This document shows positions 54,821 through 64,000 of a DNA stretch of 64,000 nt, in pieces; positions within the stretch are counted from its first letter, which is position 1; each line of letters opens with the position of its first letter. The stretch spans positions 12,815,310 to 12,879,309 of the forward strand of contig NC_134883.1 of the NCBI RefSeq assembly GCF_041734735.1, in the 5' to 3' direction. A model generated the notes under the pieces. It saw only the letters and a program-made list of their open reading frames with translations. It had not been told where the DNA came from and did not search any database. The DNA comes from Babylonia areolata (Eukaryota; Mollusca; Gastropoda; Neogastropoda; Buccinidae). Position numbers and translations under genes: made by a program.

Positions 54821-56150
54821 GAGATGATGTCGTTTCCTGCATGTATGGGCTTGTACATTAGCTGTTTCACTGCCACTTGGTGGTGAAAGAGTTGAGAACT
54901 GTTCAGTTTACTGATCATAAGATGGAGTAAGAGATGCTGTCTTCTCTCCCCCCCCCCCCCCCCCCCCACCTCCCCACCTCAGTTGCATGCAGGTTGTGGA
55001 GTACCTTTGAGTTTGAGAGATGCTGTCATGTCTTGCATGTGTGGGCTCGTACACAGAGAACCTTTTCACCCAGAAGAAGGGACAGATTTCTCAACCACTG
55101 AATGACATGGCCTCTGTGATTGGTTGGACTTAACGCAACATGAAATTGACAGTTCTTAACAGGCCATCAAAGAACCCACACTCCCATTTTCAGGAGTGGT
55201 AATGTGATAATGATGTTGTTACAGTTGTTGCAAGCTTCATTTGTTACAGAGAGAACACTGGTTGAACTTTTAAACACTTTATTCCATTGTACTATAGGCT
55301 ACAGTACAGAGAGGTCTGCACACACACAGAGTAGGGTGGGATTGGTCACTGCATGCAAGGAGAGGGCCAGGGAGGTGGAGACAATGGGAGCAGTGCTTAT
55401 CAGCCTGGGAAGGGATGATTAATTATATCCCTTGATCAGTGATGCTAAAGTTTTGGAGGTTGCTGCAATGGTTTGTGCTGGCCAAGCTCCACAGTTAACT
55501 ACAAGACAAAGCTAGATCACTGCAATACATGGCTAGATTTGTTTGATTTTCCATAACCTTTAAACACAGGTGTTCAGATATTGAAGAGTCTGTGGTTCAC
55601 ATTATTTGACCTTCTGCATGCAAGGGGTGGGCGGAAGCCTGGCTGCACTAAACTTTTCATTGGTTGTGAACAGCCTTACCAACATAGCTGGTTTTTGCCT
55701 GTGCACCCCTCAGTTGCAGCTTTGCTTTGGTTTGGCTCAACAGAGTTCTGTTCGATGGGCATCGTATGCAGTCAGTGATGAAGCATGTGTTTTGAGCAGA
55801 TGCCAGATTATGTTTGCCTTTCTGTTGCACAGGTGTTCTCTTTTCAGTTTGTTAATGTAATCTTTATGTTTTTGCTTGGATGTTATCTCATTGACGAGTA
55901 CTTCTCTTTTTTTTTCAATAGATTTTTGTTGTTGTTTGCAAGGTTTGTGTTTGTTTTAATCATGTAGATCTTACATATTGGTCTTATAGGTGTTGGTACT
56001 TGAATAATCTGGTCATCGTAACAAATGTATTTGTTGTTATTATGCAGATGTATGCATATTTGGTCTCTGTGCTTGAATGGTTTGGTCTTTAGGCATCGTT
56101 CATAACAATACTGTCTGCCCTGGAAATAAACAATAAAAACTGATAGGGAT
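54821..56150 (+). other. JAK: JAK 3' UTR (probable)
   Basis: A long untranslated region containing a C run (54947-54967) and a partly repeated GATGGAATAAGAGATG(A/C)TGTC motif (54810 and 54914). It ends near tandem poly(A) signals at 56125-56137. The end is inferred from those signals only. Confidence 0.5.
56125..56137 (+). terminator. Candidate JAK poly(A) signals
   Basis: Two canonical AATAAA hexamers (56125-56130 and 56132-56137), the first clear pair after the stop. A TG/T-rich element (GATGTTGTTGTTGTTTTT at 56156) lies just downstream as expected. Further AATAAA at 57463 and 58266 could be alternative sites. Confidence 0.5.
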
Positions 56151-58354
56151 TCAAATGATGTTGTTGTTGTTTTTTAAGTTGTCACAGTCATTGAGAAATG
56201 CAGCCAGTGTGTCAGCAGTGTATGAACTCTTTGAAACTGAACTTTGTGAACCACAATGAATTCATGACGCGGTCAAGACAAAAATCAAGTGGGTAGGAAA
56301 AGATTACCTGGTTTCAGCACTTGTAATGCTAAAACGGTTAAGATTTTGACATGTGTATGATGTAGGGTTTAGGTTGAACACTATTAATAGAAGGTGTTAG
56401 AAGACAGTGCAATGATGTAAAGATTTGTGGTGACTAACATTGGTTCCTGTTGGTCATATCAGATCATCCTTAAATAGTTAGATTGAAAGCATACATATAG
56501 TAAAATCATAGTTAAGGAGTTGTTGGTTGGGGTGAAATGGGAAGAAAGAAAGATTGCATCGACTGTGCTCCCAGACTGTAAATCAAGGACCAGCATGTAC
56601 TTAAGTGTGTGTGTTGTGTGTATCAGAGAGATATTTTTACTATACGCTTTTTGAAATACTATTGTCAGTTAGCATTTCAGTTTCAATAACTCAATCAAGT
56701 GTTTTTAGAAGTGATAAACATTGCATATTTAGTGGTGGGGTTTTTTTTTGTTTTGTTAACTGTGCCAAAAATTTGTAAACGTTTTTTGTTTTGTTTTGTT
56801 TTTGAGAGGGAAGCGAAGTTAGATAAGAGGGGTTTGGAGGGAGTTGCAAGGAATTGTGTCAGAAACAGATTCATTGCATAGACCGGTATATAATATCCTC
56901 CATGCCCCCAAAAGGGTGAAAGGATGAAATATTCTTGATTCTTTTCTTTTTTGTGTGTGATTTTTTTGTTTTATTTGTTGTTGCTTTTTTAAAGCTTGAC
57001 AGGCTGAAAGTATGACAGGCAGGAAGCCCATCATACTGCTTGTCACTTTTGTCTTGACATGATTATTGTTCATGATTTTTTTTGTCTTCCCAGTTTTCAA
57101 ACATGCTGCAGTAATATAGCACAAGTTTTTATCGGACAAATGCGATTTTTTGCTTGTATTGACAATTGTGTGTAGAAAAGGCAAAAGAAACAGAAGAATG
57201 TTGGTTGAGAATGCAAATTTGTTCGCATGAATCAGGCTAATGTGCTGTCCTTACTTGTGTCAGTTGGACTCCACTGTACATGTTTTCTACACGATACATT
57301 GTGGTGATTGTTGTTCAGTTTAAGATTTTGATTGCACATTGCATTTGATTGGAGCTGTTGCACAGCTTGAAGCTTGCTTTCTTTATACTCATAATGTTTT
57401 GAAATGGACTCTGGTTGGTGAATGAAAGAGTCACTAGTTTGCATAAAAACTTTGTACAGTGCCAATAAAATAACGGTTGTACCCTGTTCAAAGTAATATG
57501 AACTCATGCACTTGTTAAATCTTACTTGCAATCAGATATACAGACATGTTCACACACACACACACACACAATTTTTTTATGTGCTTTAATTTTGGATTCT
57601 ATGTGTTATCTTGCTTCTGGTCATGTCTTCATATTTTGAACTATTTGTTGTGTAGTGTTTTAAATAGCATTGTTTAATCAGAACCTTCATTTTTTGTCTA
57701 CCCTTTGTCTGTCTGTATCTTTTTCTCTGCACTTATTCATGAATTCATGATAAAAAGAAAAGTGAATACAAATATTAATTTCCTAATGATGTGTAATTCA
57801 GCTCGTAAGTATTAATTTCCCTTAACAATTTTCTAATAGCCATGATTCTTTTGTCAGTACATTAGATTATATTGGCCATGTCATCTACAAGTTCACCGAA
57901 TTTGTTAAAAATAGAATATGAATATTTGTATCATACTTATCTGATGATAGCTATTGGTGTTGTGTGCTAAACTGCATTTAATAATGCTTGTCAATGGTTA
58001 ACCTTCCATGGGGAGTGGGAGAGGGGACTCATGTTCAGTATTTGATGAATGATTGAATTGACCTATGAAATTAAGTGAAATTTTTTTGTTTAGCATATAG
58101 TCATTTAAACCATTTATATATTGAGAAGAAAAAAATTGCAAAGGTGTGAGACCCAAGCATCCCATTACTCACTCCCGATTGATGGTAATTCTTTGTTCAC
58201 ACTCATGCAGTGCAGTAAGTATTGACCAGTCTGCTTTGTACAGTGACTGTTGCATTTCCAAACAAGCCAATAAAAGTTGTTTTTAAAGGCCTTTGTTCAT
58301 TTTGCAGCTTACAGCAGACTTCACTAAAAATAAAAATGGAGTGAGTGAAAGAAA
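56151..58354. other. AT-rich region between convergent genes
   Basis: No splice-bounded exon and no recognised repeat, apart from a short CA run (57553-57570). It may be an extended JAK 3' UTR using later AATAAA sites. Confidence 0.4.
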
Positions 58355-58470
58355 CTCCCAACTTCACTTGAGTGTATGAGTGGGTTTTTATATGCATAAT
58401 TCATTTTTTACCTACCAGGGAGTGTGCATGCCAGGCATGTTCTTGATTCCATAAAGAGATTTTTGAAGAA
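58355..58470 (-). repeat. SINE-1 fragment, diverged
   Basis: GAGTGTATGAGTGGGTTTTT and GCATGTTCTTGATTCCATAA match SINE-1 on the minus strand. A short, old fragment. Confidence 0.55.
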
Positions 58471-59347
58471 ACTTGAAAAAAAAAAATGAAAAAAAAAAGA
58501 TGATTTTATGCAACACTATAAAATGGAGCATTTTCATCTTCTGGGGTCATGGACACTCGTTTCTACCGCAGGGTTATTATGTGTAAGACCATTCACAATG
58601 ATTTAAGGCAGCTATAACACACTTGAGGAGCGTGAAACAATGTTGTCCTTACATGACGTTGCTCAGTATCCGTAGTTTTCGTGCATGCAAGTTTTATGGA
58701 CAAAAATTGACAGCAGAACTAGGTAAATGTGTACTAATCTGTGGAATATTTCAAATGAAAATTCCTTAATAGAAACTTCTGCACAAGCAGAAACGAATGT
58801 TCTAACTATAACAACACACATTGGGTGACTTCACATCAAGGAATTTTATCTATGAATTGGCCAACAAAGCTGCAAATCAGGACAGAGGAAAAGCGATATT
58901 GAACTGTCCATTATCTGTATCAGATAGTTAACATTTTATCGGAAAAAGAAACATGGGTTAAGATTAGCTTGTTAGGACAGAAGTTTGTTAACAGTTCAAA
59001 AAAGTGCCCTAGAAGTGTATATGGTCTTTGGAATCTGGTTCAATTTTATCTTCACTACATAGTACTGATATTCAGGCACATTACTTCATTACAAATTCTG
59101 ATTAAATACATTAAAAACTAAATATTTATAGCTGACATGTTGCATACATTGTTGAATTCATTTAAAACTAAATATTTGTAGCAAACATGTCACATACTAA
59201 TGTGGGCGAATACTTTCAAAAACATGTATCAATTATACTTTTTGAATGTAAGGTTTCAAAGGCTTTTATACATGGCTTTCCAGAAAGACCATTTGAAGAT
59301 GTCGATAATTTCTAGTGTTTTTGGTGGTTGTTGTTTTGTTGTTGTTT
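58471..59347. other. AT-rich intergenic DNA
   Basis: Contains one local direct repeat (TTAAAAACTAAATATTTATAGC near 59110, here broken as TTAAAAACTAAATATTT, and its copy near 59161). Nothing else is recognised. Confidence 0.4.
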
Positions 59348-60805
59348 TTTATTATAAAAGACTGCTTCAGTGTGCAGTAAATGCTTCACAGTCTAATTGA
59401 ACATTTTTTACTTTTTACATTTATTTTTTTTCTGAGTTTTTCCCAGTCTAAAATTGCACTATATATTAAAAACGTTAAACTGAAGAACACAGTAACACAT
59501 GCATGCCATGTACATGTACAAGTACACACAGAACACACGAACACATGCTTGCCATGCACACACAAGCACACACATACACACAAATTGATTAAAATCAGTT
59601 TGCAAACTTTGTGTTTTTAATGCATCAACATCTGTTCTGAAAAGAACAAATAATATTCTATATTCCATAGAGTACTAAATTCCTTGTCTACAAAAATCAG
59701 TCTTTTCTTTGTGATTAGAATTGGCTTGTGTGTAATAAGTAAACTGTCAATCCATATAAATTCTGTGAGAAGTCAAATTATAATGTTGGTAAACTCACGT
59801 CATGCTAAATACCTCGCACTTGGAACCACCGTCTTTCTACCATTCTCTCTGATTCAACACAACATTGTTCTTGACAGGAATTTATCTCAGGACTCGCACT
59901 CACACACTCAATGACTCGTCCACACAGTGACACACATACATCACGTCTTCTATCACAAATACATTTATAAGCAGCAAGAGATTTGTTTTTCATGCACATT
60001 GCACACCAGCTCTCATGACAAGATGAACATGATATCAATACCATAACCCAATGTCTGAAGAAAAGAAAAACAACAACAAAAACATAACCAGTGGGAAACA
60101 GAAAAACAGAAAATGATTTATGCATGCCATCTAGTGCAATTCTATTGATTCTAAGTTCTGGCAGATAAGACTATTGTCTGATACTGAGTGTGTCCGGCAC
60201 AGCTGTGCAGATCATCATGCCATGACTTGAAAATGTGTTACTTTGCTGACATTATGTGACAGATTAGCAAGACTGAACCCCAACATAACCATACTATTAC
60301 TATTCTCTGGCTGGACAGCAACTGAAAAAAAATTAAATAATGAATTTTACAAATTGCTCACACTCCAAATTTTACAAACATTGCCAATGTTGAGTGACCA
60401 GTGTGGTTTGTTACTTTTCTCATGAATAACAACTTTCGTAAACACGTTATCATGAACTGCGTTTGTCAATAAAAATCAAATAATTACCTTTGACAACAGA
60501 AATAAAAAATAAACAATTATCACACACAAAAAATGAACACACGACACTTCTAGCGAACTTTCAGTGTCAATGTCATATCAGCTGAACATCGGTAACTTAA
60601 AGAACACAAGTCTTGTATGAAACAGGAAGAAAAAAACAAGTACATCCTCCTTCACTCTCATTCTCACACATTCTTCACATTTACCCTCCCTCACTTTCCA
60701 CCCTTCCAAACTTAAAAAATAAAATAAAATATACAAAAAAATGGGGGAACAAAATAGGTGGAGGGGTGGGGGAAGAAGTAAGATTCAGCTACAGTCCCTG
60801 TGACA
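59348..60805 (-). other. MANF: MANF 3' UTR (probable)
   Basis: Downstream of the MANF stop on the minus strand. Reverse-complement AATAAA hexamers lie at 59420-59425 and 59348-59353 and would end the transcript here. The limits are inferred from these signals only. Confidence 0.4.
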
Positions 60806-61005
60806 TCAAAGCTCTTTCTTTTCCATGCGTTTCTTATGTGCCTCTGGGTCATACTGAGGCATGAGTCGCTCGATTTCCTTTATGAAGTCCGACTTCTCCA
60901 TGCAGCCCTTGCAGGCGTTGTCCTCTCCCCACACAGCCAGGATCTTCTTCAGCTCATTGACACGCAGTTTCTTCAGGTTGGTGTTGGCCAGATCGATCTG
61001 TTTCT
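60806..61005 (-). CDS. MANF: MANF last coding exon
   Basis: The SAP-like C-terminal domain with CKGC and the terminal KKEL. Minus-strand acceptor CTTGCAG (61006-61012), stop TGA at 60806-60808, entry phase 1. Confidence 0.95.
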
Positions 61006-63289
61006 CTGCAAGTGAAGAGCAGAGAAAGAGATACTTTAAGCAGTGCAACAGACACAGCTAGCAAGTGGGCGAGTTTGTGAATCATCCATGCCGCTTACAA
61101 GTATTTCCTGTACAAATTAAGCCCAGAAGCAAACAGATTGTAGCTGACATATTGCAGTCAAACACAAGCTTCATACTGACAAGAATGTATCCACACCAAG
61201 AAATTTCTTTTAACAGCCCATGCTTCTGCTCCTCCGGGCACGCATATGTTGCTCTTGCCATTCAATGTGCAACAGACTGATTCACACAAAACAGAACAAG
61301 GTACAATTATGGTTGACTGAAAACCCAGATCACTCCCACAACAAAATGCTATTCCTTCTGTTCACTCTTTCCAAGATATGCACAGACTGTTTCTGGCCAA
61401 CAGTTGGTAAATATATGCAGTTTCACTGGCCAAAATCACTCTCAGCATTTTGTTGTTGATGACATGGATACTTATACAGAACCTATCCTTAGTCGGAGAC
61501 CTAGCTCTAAACGCTTTACAACGCTGCCAACTTGGGTACAGCTGATCAAGAGCTGCCTTTGGACATTCATTATTTGTTTCCTGTGTCCTTCAATCAAGTT
61601 TCAGTCATGCACACACACACTCTCACTAAGACGTGTAACCCGTTACATGAATGACTATTGTATTGTATTGTATTGTATTGTATTTCTCTTTTTTGTCACA
61701 ACAGATTTCTCTGTGTGAAATTCAGACTGCTCTCCCCAGGGAGAGCATGTCGCTTCACTGAGAGTACTGCCCTTTTTAAAAAAATTTTCTGCATGCAGTT
61801 TTTTGTTTTTCCTATCGAAGTAGATTTTTCTACATAATTTTGCCAGGGACAACCCTTTTGTTGCTGTGTGTTCTTTTATGTGCACTATGTGCATGCTGCA
61901 CACAGGACCTCGGTTTATCATCTCATCTGAATGACTAGCGTCCAGACCACCACTCAAGGTCTAGTGGAAGGGGAGAAAATACTGGTGACTGAGCCGTGAT
62001 TCAAACCAGCGCATTCAGATTCTCTCGCTTCATAGGCGGACGCATTACCTCTACGCCATCACTCCATTGTTTGTTTATTAGTAACTCCACTGTTTGTTTA
62101 TTAGTAATTACCCCGGCATGTTGCAACCACACTCTGTTTTTGGGTGTGTCCATGCTGGGTATGTATTTGTTGCCATAACCCACCAAACACTGACATGAAT
62201 TACATGTTGAAAGTGCATGCATGTACACACAATGGGGATTCAGGCACAAGCAGGTCTGTATATAACTTGAACTGGGAGGTATGAAAAAAATCTCCATCCA
62301 GTTAATCCGCAATTTGTGCCATTTATTGAACACAGGGAAACTCTGACAAGAATCCAGCACTCTGAGCATTTGACCACTCCATCCGTCAAAATATGCAGAC
62401 ATAGTTTCATGCCAATGAAAGGGTGACTTTCAGCTGTCAATGGTCTGTGGTGGTCTGGTTTTTGCCATCAATTTAGACTTTGGTGCCTGTTATTACTGTG
62501 TTTTGGGGCTGCATTTGTTAACTGCAAATACATGTGTTCATTAACCCTTTGGTCATTGAAGTCGCAGCCTGGCGACTTGCAGTGAGAGCACCACAGTCGC
62601 TGCATGGCGACTTGTAGAGAGAACGCTGCTGTCGCCGGTTGGCAACTTGAGCATTAGAGTTAACAAACTTGCCCTACTCTTAAAAAAATAACAAACTTAG
62701 TCTACACTTCCTGCCTGTGCCACATGTACCAAAAACATCCTTCTCATTGTTGAACCAACTCTCATGCAGTTTGGATCGATTTTCAGCGGCTTTTTTTAAA
62801 AACTTAGTTTGAACAATGATGAGTTTGTCAACCAGTTCTGATTTAAGTAGCAGTCTCGCTTTAGACCATGCTTACGGGACAGCAAACTGCAAGTCTAATT
62901 AAAAGGCATTTTGCAGAAAATTATTTTGCTGGTGACAGTGGAGACAGTGGAGAAGAGTTCGTGCCAGAAGGCAGCGTAAAAACAAGTACCCCACATTCCC
63001 ACTGGCTGCTCTGCTGCACAGCTGGTTTTCAGCTGTACTGTGCAGCTGACTTAACTGGCTAGCAGATGTTAGCAGTTTGAACATAGCTGGCTATGTAAGG
63101 ATTAATGACCCAACTCTGACTGAAAAATTAAATCATGCTGATGCATTTGTGTGCATGCTTGGGAGTGTGTGTTTGAAAGAGACAGACAAGAGTGTCACTG
63201 ACAATGTTCATTAGATTCACTGTATATGACTGCCTGTGCATGTGCATGCATGGCAATGTACTCTGTGTGTGTGTGTGTGTATGTGTGTA

Positions 63290-63329
<40 letters not shown>

Positions 63330-63644
63330 AGAGAGAGAGAGAGAAAGAGTGAGAGTGATAGTGTGTGTCTGTGTCTGTGAGTGTTTAGGTGTGTCTGTGT
63401 GTATCTGTGCATGCATGGGAGACTGCTTGTGCATCATTGTATAGATCTTCAAGTGAACTGACAGCAAAGAAAATTTATCAAAGAAGGCAACATCAGGCTT
63501 ACCATATCTCAGTGAACAGATCTCTCCATCAGCCTTCTTCAGTTTTTCACAGACTTTGTTGGGTGGCATGGAATAGCTGAGAGGCTTCGACATAGATCCC
63601 AATATACGCGTGGGGGCATTGTCTACAGCACCCAGGTAATAGCA
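60806..63644 (-). CDS. MANF: MANF/CDNF-family neurotrophic factor, last two coding exons (5' part outside window)
   Basis: MANF is a small secreted/ER-luminal protein induced by ER stress. It has an N-terminal saposin-like domain and a C-terminal SAP-like domain with a CxxC motif. Two exons were traced (63503-63644 and 60806-61005), joined at phase 1, giving 113 residues. They carry [37 protein letters not shown], then [40 protein letters not shown] and the C-terminus [12 protein letters not shown] is the conserved CxxC. The final KKEL resembles ER-retrieval signals (RTDL in vertebrate MANF). Signal peptide and first helices would be encoded beyond 64000. Invertebrates generally have a single MANF rather than separate MANF and CDNF, so MANF is preferred. 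Confidence 0.95.
61655..62066 (-). repeat. SINE-3 family, full-length copy
   Basis: From the CAATACAATACAATACAATA tail at the left to the tRNA-like head (GATGGCGTAGAGGTAATGCG, box B GTTTGAATCACGG) at the right. The tail here is a pure ATACA pentamer repeat. Confidence 0.88.
62110..62390 (-). repeat. SINE-1 family, diverged copy
   Basis: CCATAACCCACCAAACACTG, AGGCACAAGCAGGTCTGTAT and GACTGGGAGG-like sequence near 62275 match SINE-1 on the minus strand. The tRNA head near 62390 (GACGGATGGAGTGGTCAAAT) is eroded. Confidence 0.7.
62545..63101. mobile_element. Possible TTAA-bounded element (weak)
   Basis: TTAA at 62541-62544 and 63102-63105 with a CCCTTTGG left end, similar in style to the TTAA MITEs in JAK. 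The right end is only weakly inverted (TCCTTACATAG). It contains GTCGC(A)-type repeats (GGCGACTTG three times at 62570-62650). Confidence 0.3.
63262..63350. repeat. GT/GA compound microsatellite
   Basis: A GT run followed by a long GA run, adjacent to MANF exon 63503-63644. Confidence 0.9.
63503..63644 (-). CDS. MANF: MANF penultimate coding exon
   Basis: Encodes the end of the saposin-like domain and the linker ([47 protein letters not shown]). Minus-strand acceptor CATTTTCAG at 63645 onward, donor GTAAG (63498-63502), entry phase 0 and exit phase 1. Confidence 0.95.
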
Positions 63645-63898
63645 CTGAAAATGAAATTGAACATGATGACATTTCCAATTATAGCACTTTTGTTTCTTGA
63701 GTATATATATATGTATATTGATCACTTTAACTACTTTCCTTTTCTTTTGAAAAAATCAATCATTAATTCATTAATATCACTGCTCAGTCTGATTTTTAAC
63801 TTCCTTCCTCAAACCACATTTACACATAACATGATACTGACAGACCAGAATTTAAATACTGCAATGGAACTCCATTTTTTCATAGATCTATAATTATG

Positions 63899-63931
<33 letters not shown>

Positions 63932-64000
63932 TATGACACACACAGTCACACACACACACACACACACACACTGACGTCACAGATATATCAAGTGTGAAAT
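63645..64000. other. MANF upstream intron (partial) with (CA)n runs
   Basis: AT-rich intron sequence ending in CA runs at 63901-63930 and 63949-63971. No further MANF exon is seen before the window ends. Confidence 0.6.

Larger units (their letters stand above)
61006..63502. other. MANF intron with several repeats
   Basis: Contains a SINE-6 fragment (about 61478-61540, minus), a TATTG pentamer run (61659-61684) leading into SINE-3, a SINE-1 copy, a possible TTAA element and GT/GA microsatellites (63262-63350). A 23-bp duplication (TGTTTGTTTATTAGTAA) lies at 62068-62107. Confidence 0.6.

Noticed and set aside
55204-57531. Several 60-120 codon frames downstream of JAK on both strands
   Set aside because: They have no recognisable domain, no splice context and AT-rich composition, and lie in the probable 3' UTR or intergenic DNA.

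Overview
The window is genomic DNA of an intron-rich invertebrate animal. A gastropod mollusc (caenogastropod-like) is my best guess. This rests on the invertebrate-type JAK and MANF genes, the dense tRNA-derived SINEs, the very long CA/GT microsatellites, a DIRS-type retroelement and many TTAA-flanked MITEs. The species call is inference; no search was run.

Three host genes can be supported. (1) At the left edge (86-590, plus) is the terminal coding exon of a MAB-21-domain protein. (2) Most of the window (14188-54820, plus) is one complete Janus kinase (JAK) gene. I traced 20 coding exons whose splice phases all agree, giving about 1279 residues in the order FERM, SH2-like, pseudokinase (JH2), coiled linker, tyrosine kinase (JH1). 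One or two untranslated exons may lie upstream. (3) At the right end, convergent on the minus strand (60806-63644), are the last two coding exons of MANF, an ER-resident neurotrophic/stress factor; its 5' exons lie beyond the window.

Layout: 1-590 MAB-21 exon; 591-14000 intergenic DNA made largely of SINE, LINE and MITE fossils and microsatellites; 14034-56150 the JAK transcription unit; 56150-59350 mostly plain AT-rich DNA between two convergent 3' ends; 59350-64000 MANF 3' UTR, last exons and introns.

The JAK introns hold most of the repeats: one whole-looking DIRS element (19591-25912), several piggyBac-like TTAA MITEs, minisatellites, nested SINEs and a LINE tail. Several repeats sit directly on splice sites. 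The clearest case is a 53-bp tandem array (39017-39281) that copies the exon 12 splice acceptor five times.

JAK acts in cytokine-receptor/STAT signalling at the membrane, MANF in ER proteostasis, and MAB-21 proteins belong to the nucleotidyltransferase-fold family that includes cGAS. Nothing in the window shows that the three are co-regulated. I did not find a clearly new multi-gene system. The most unusual observations concern repeat-driven remodelling of the JAK splice sites and substitutions in the JAK kinase motifs.
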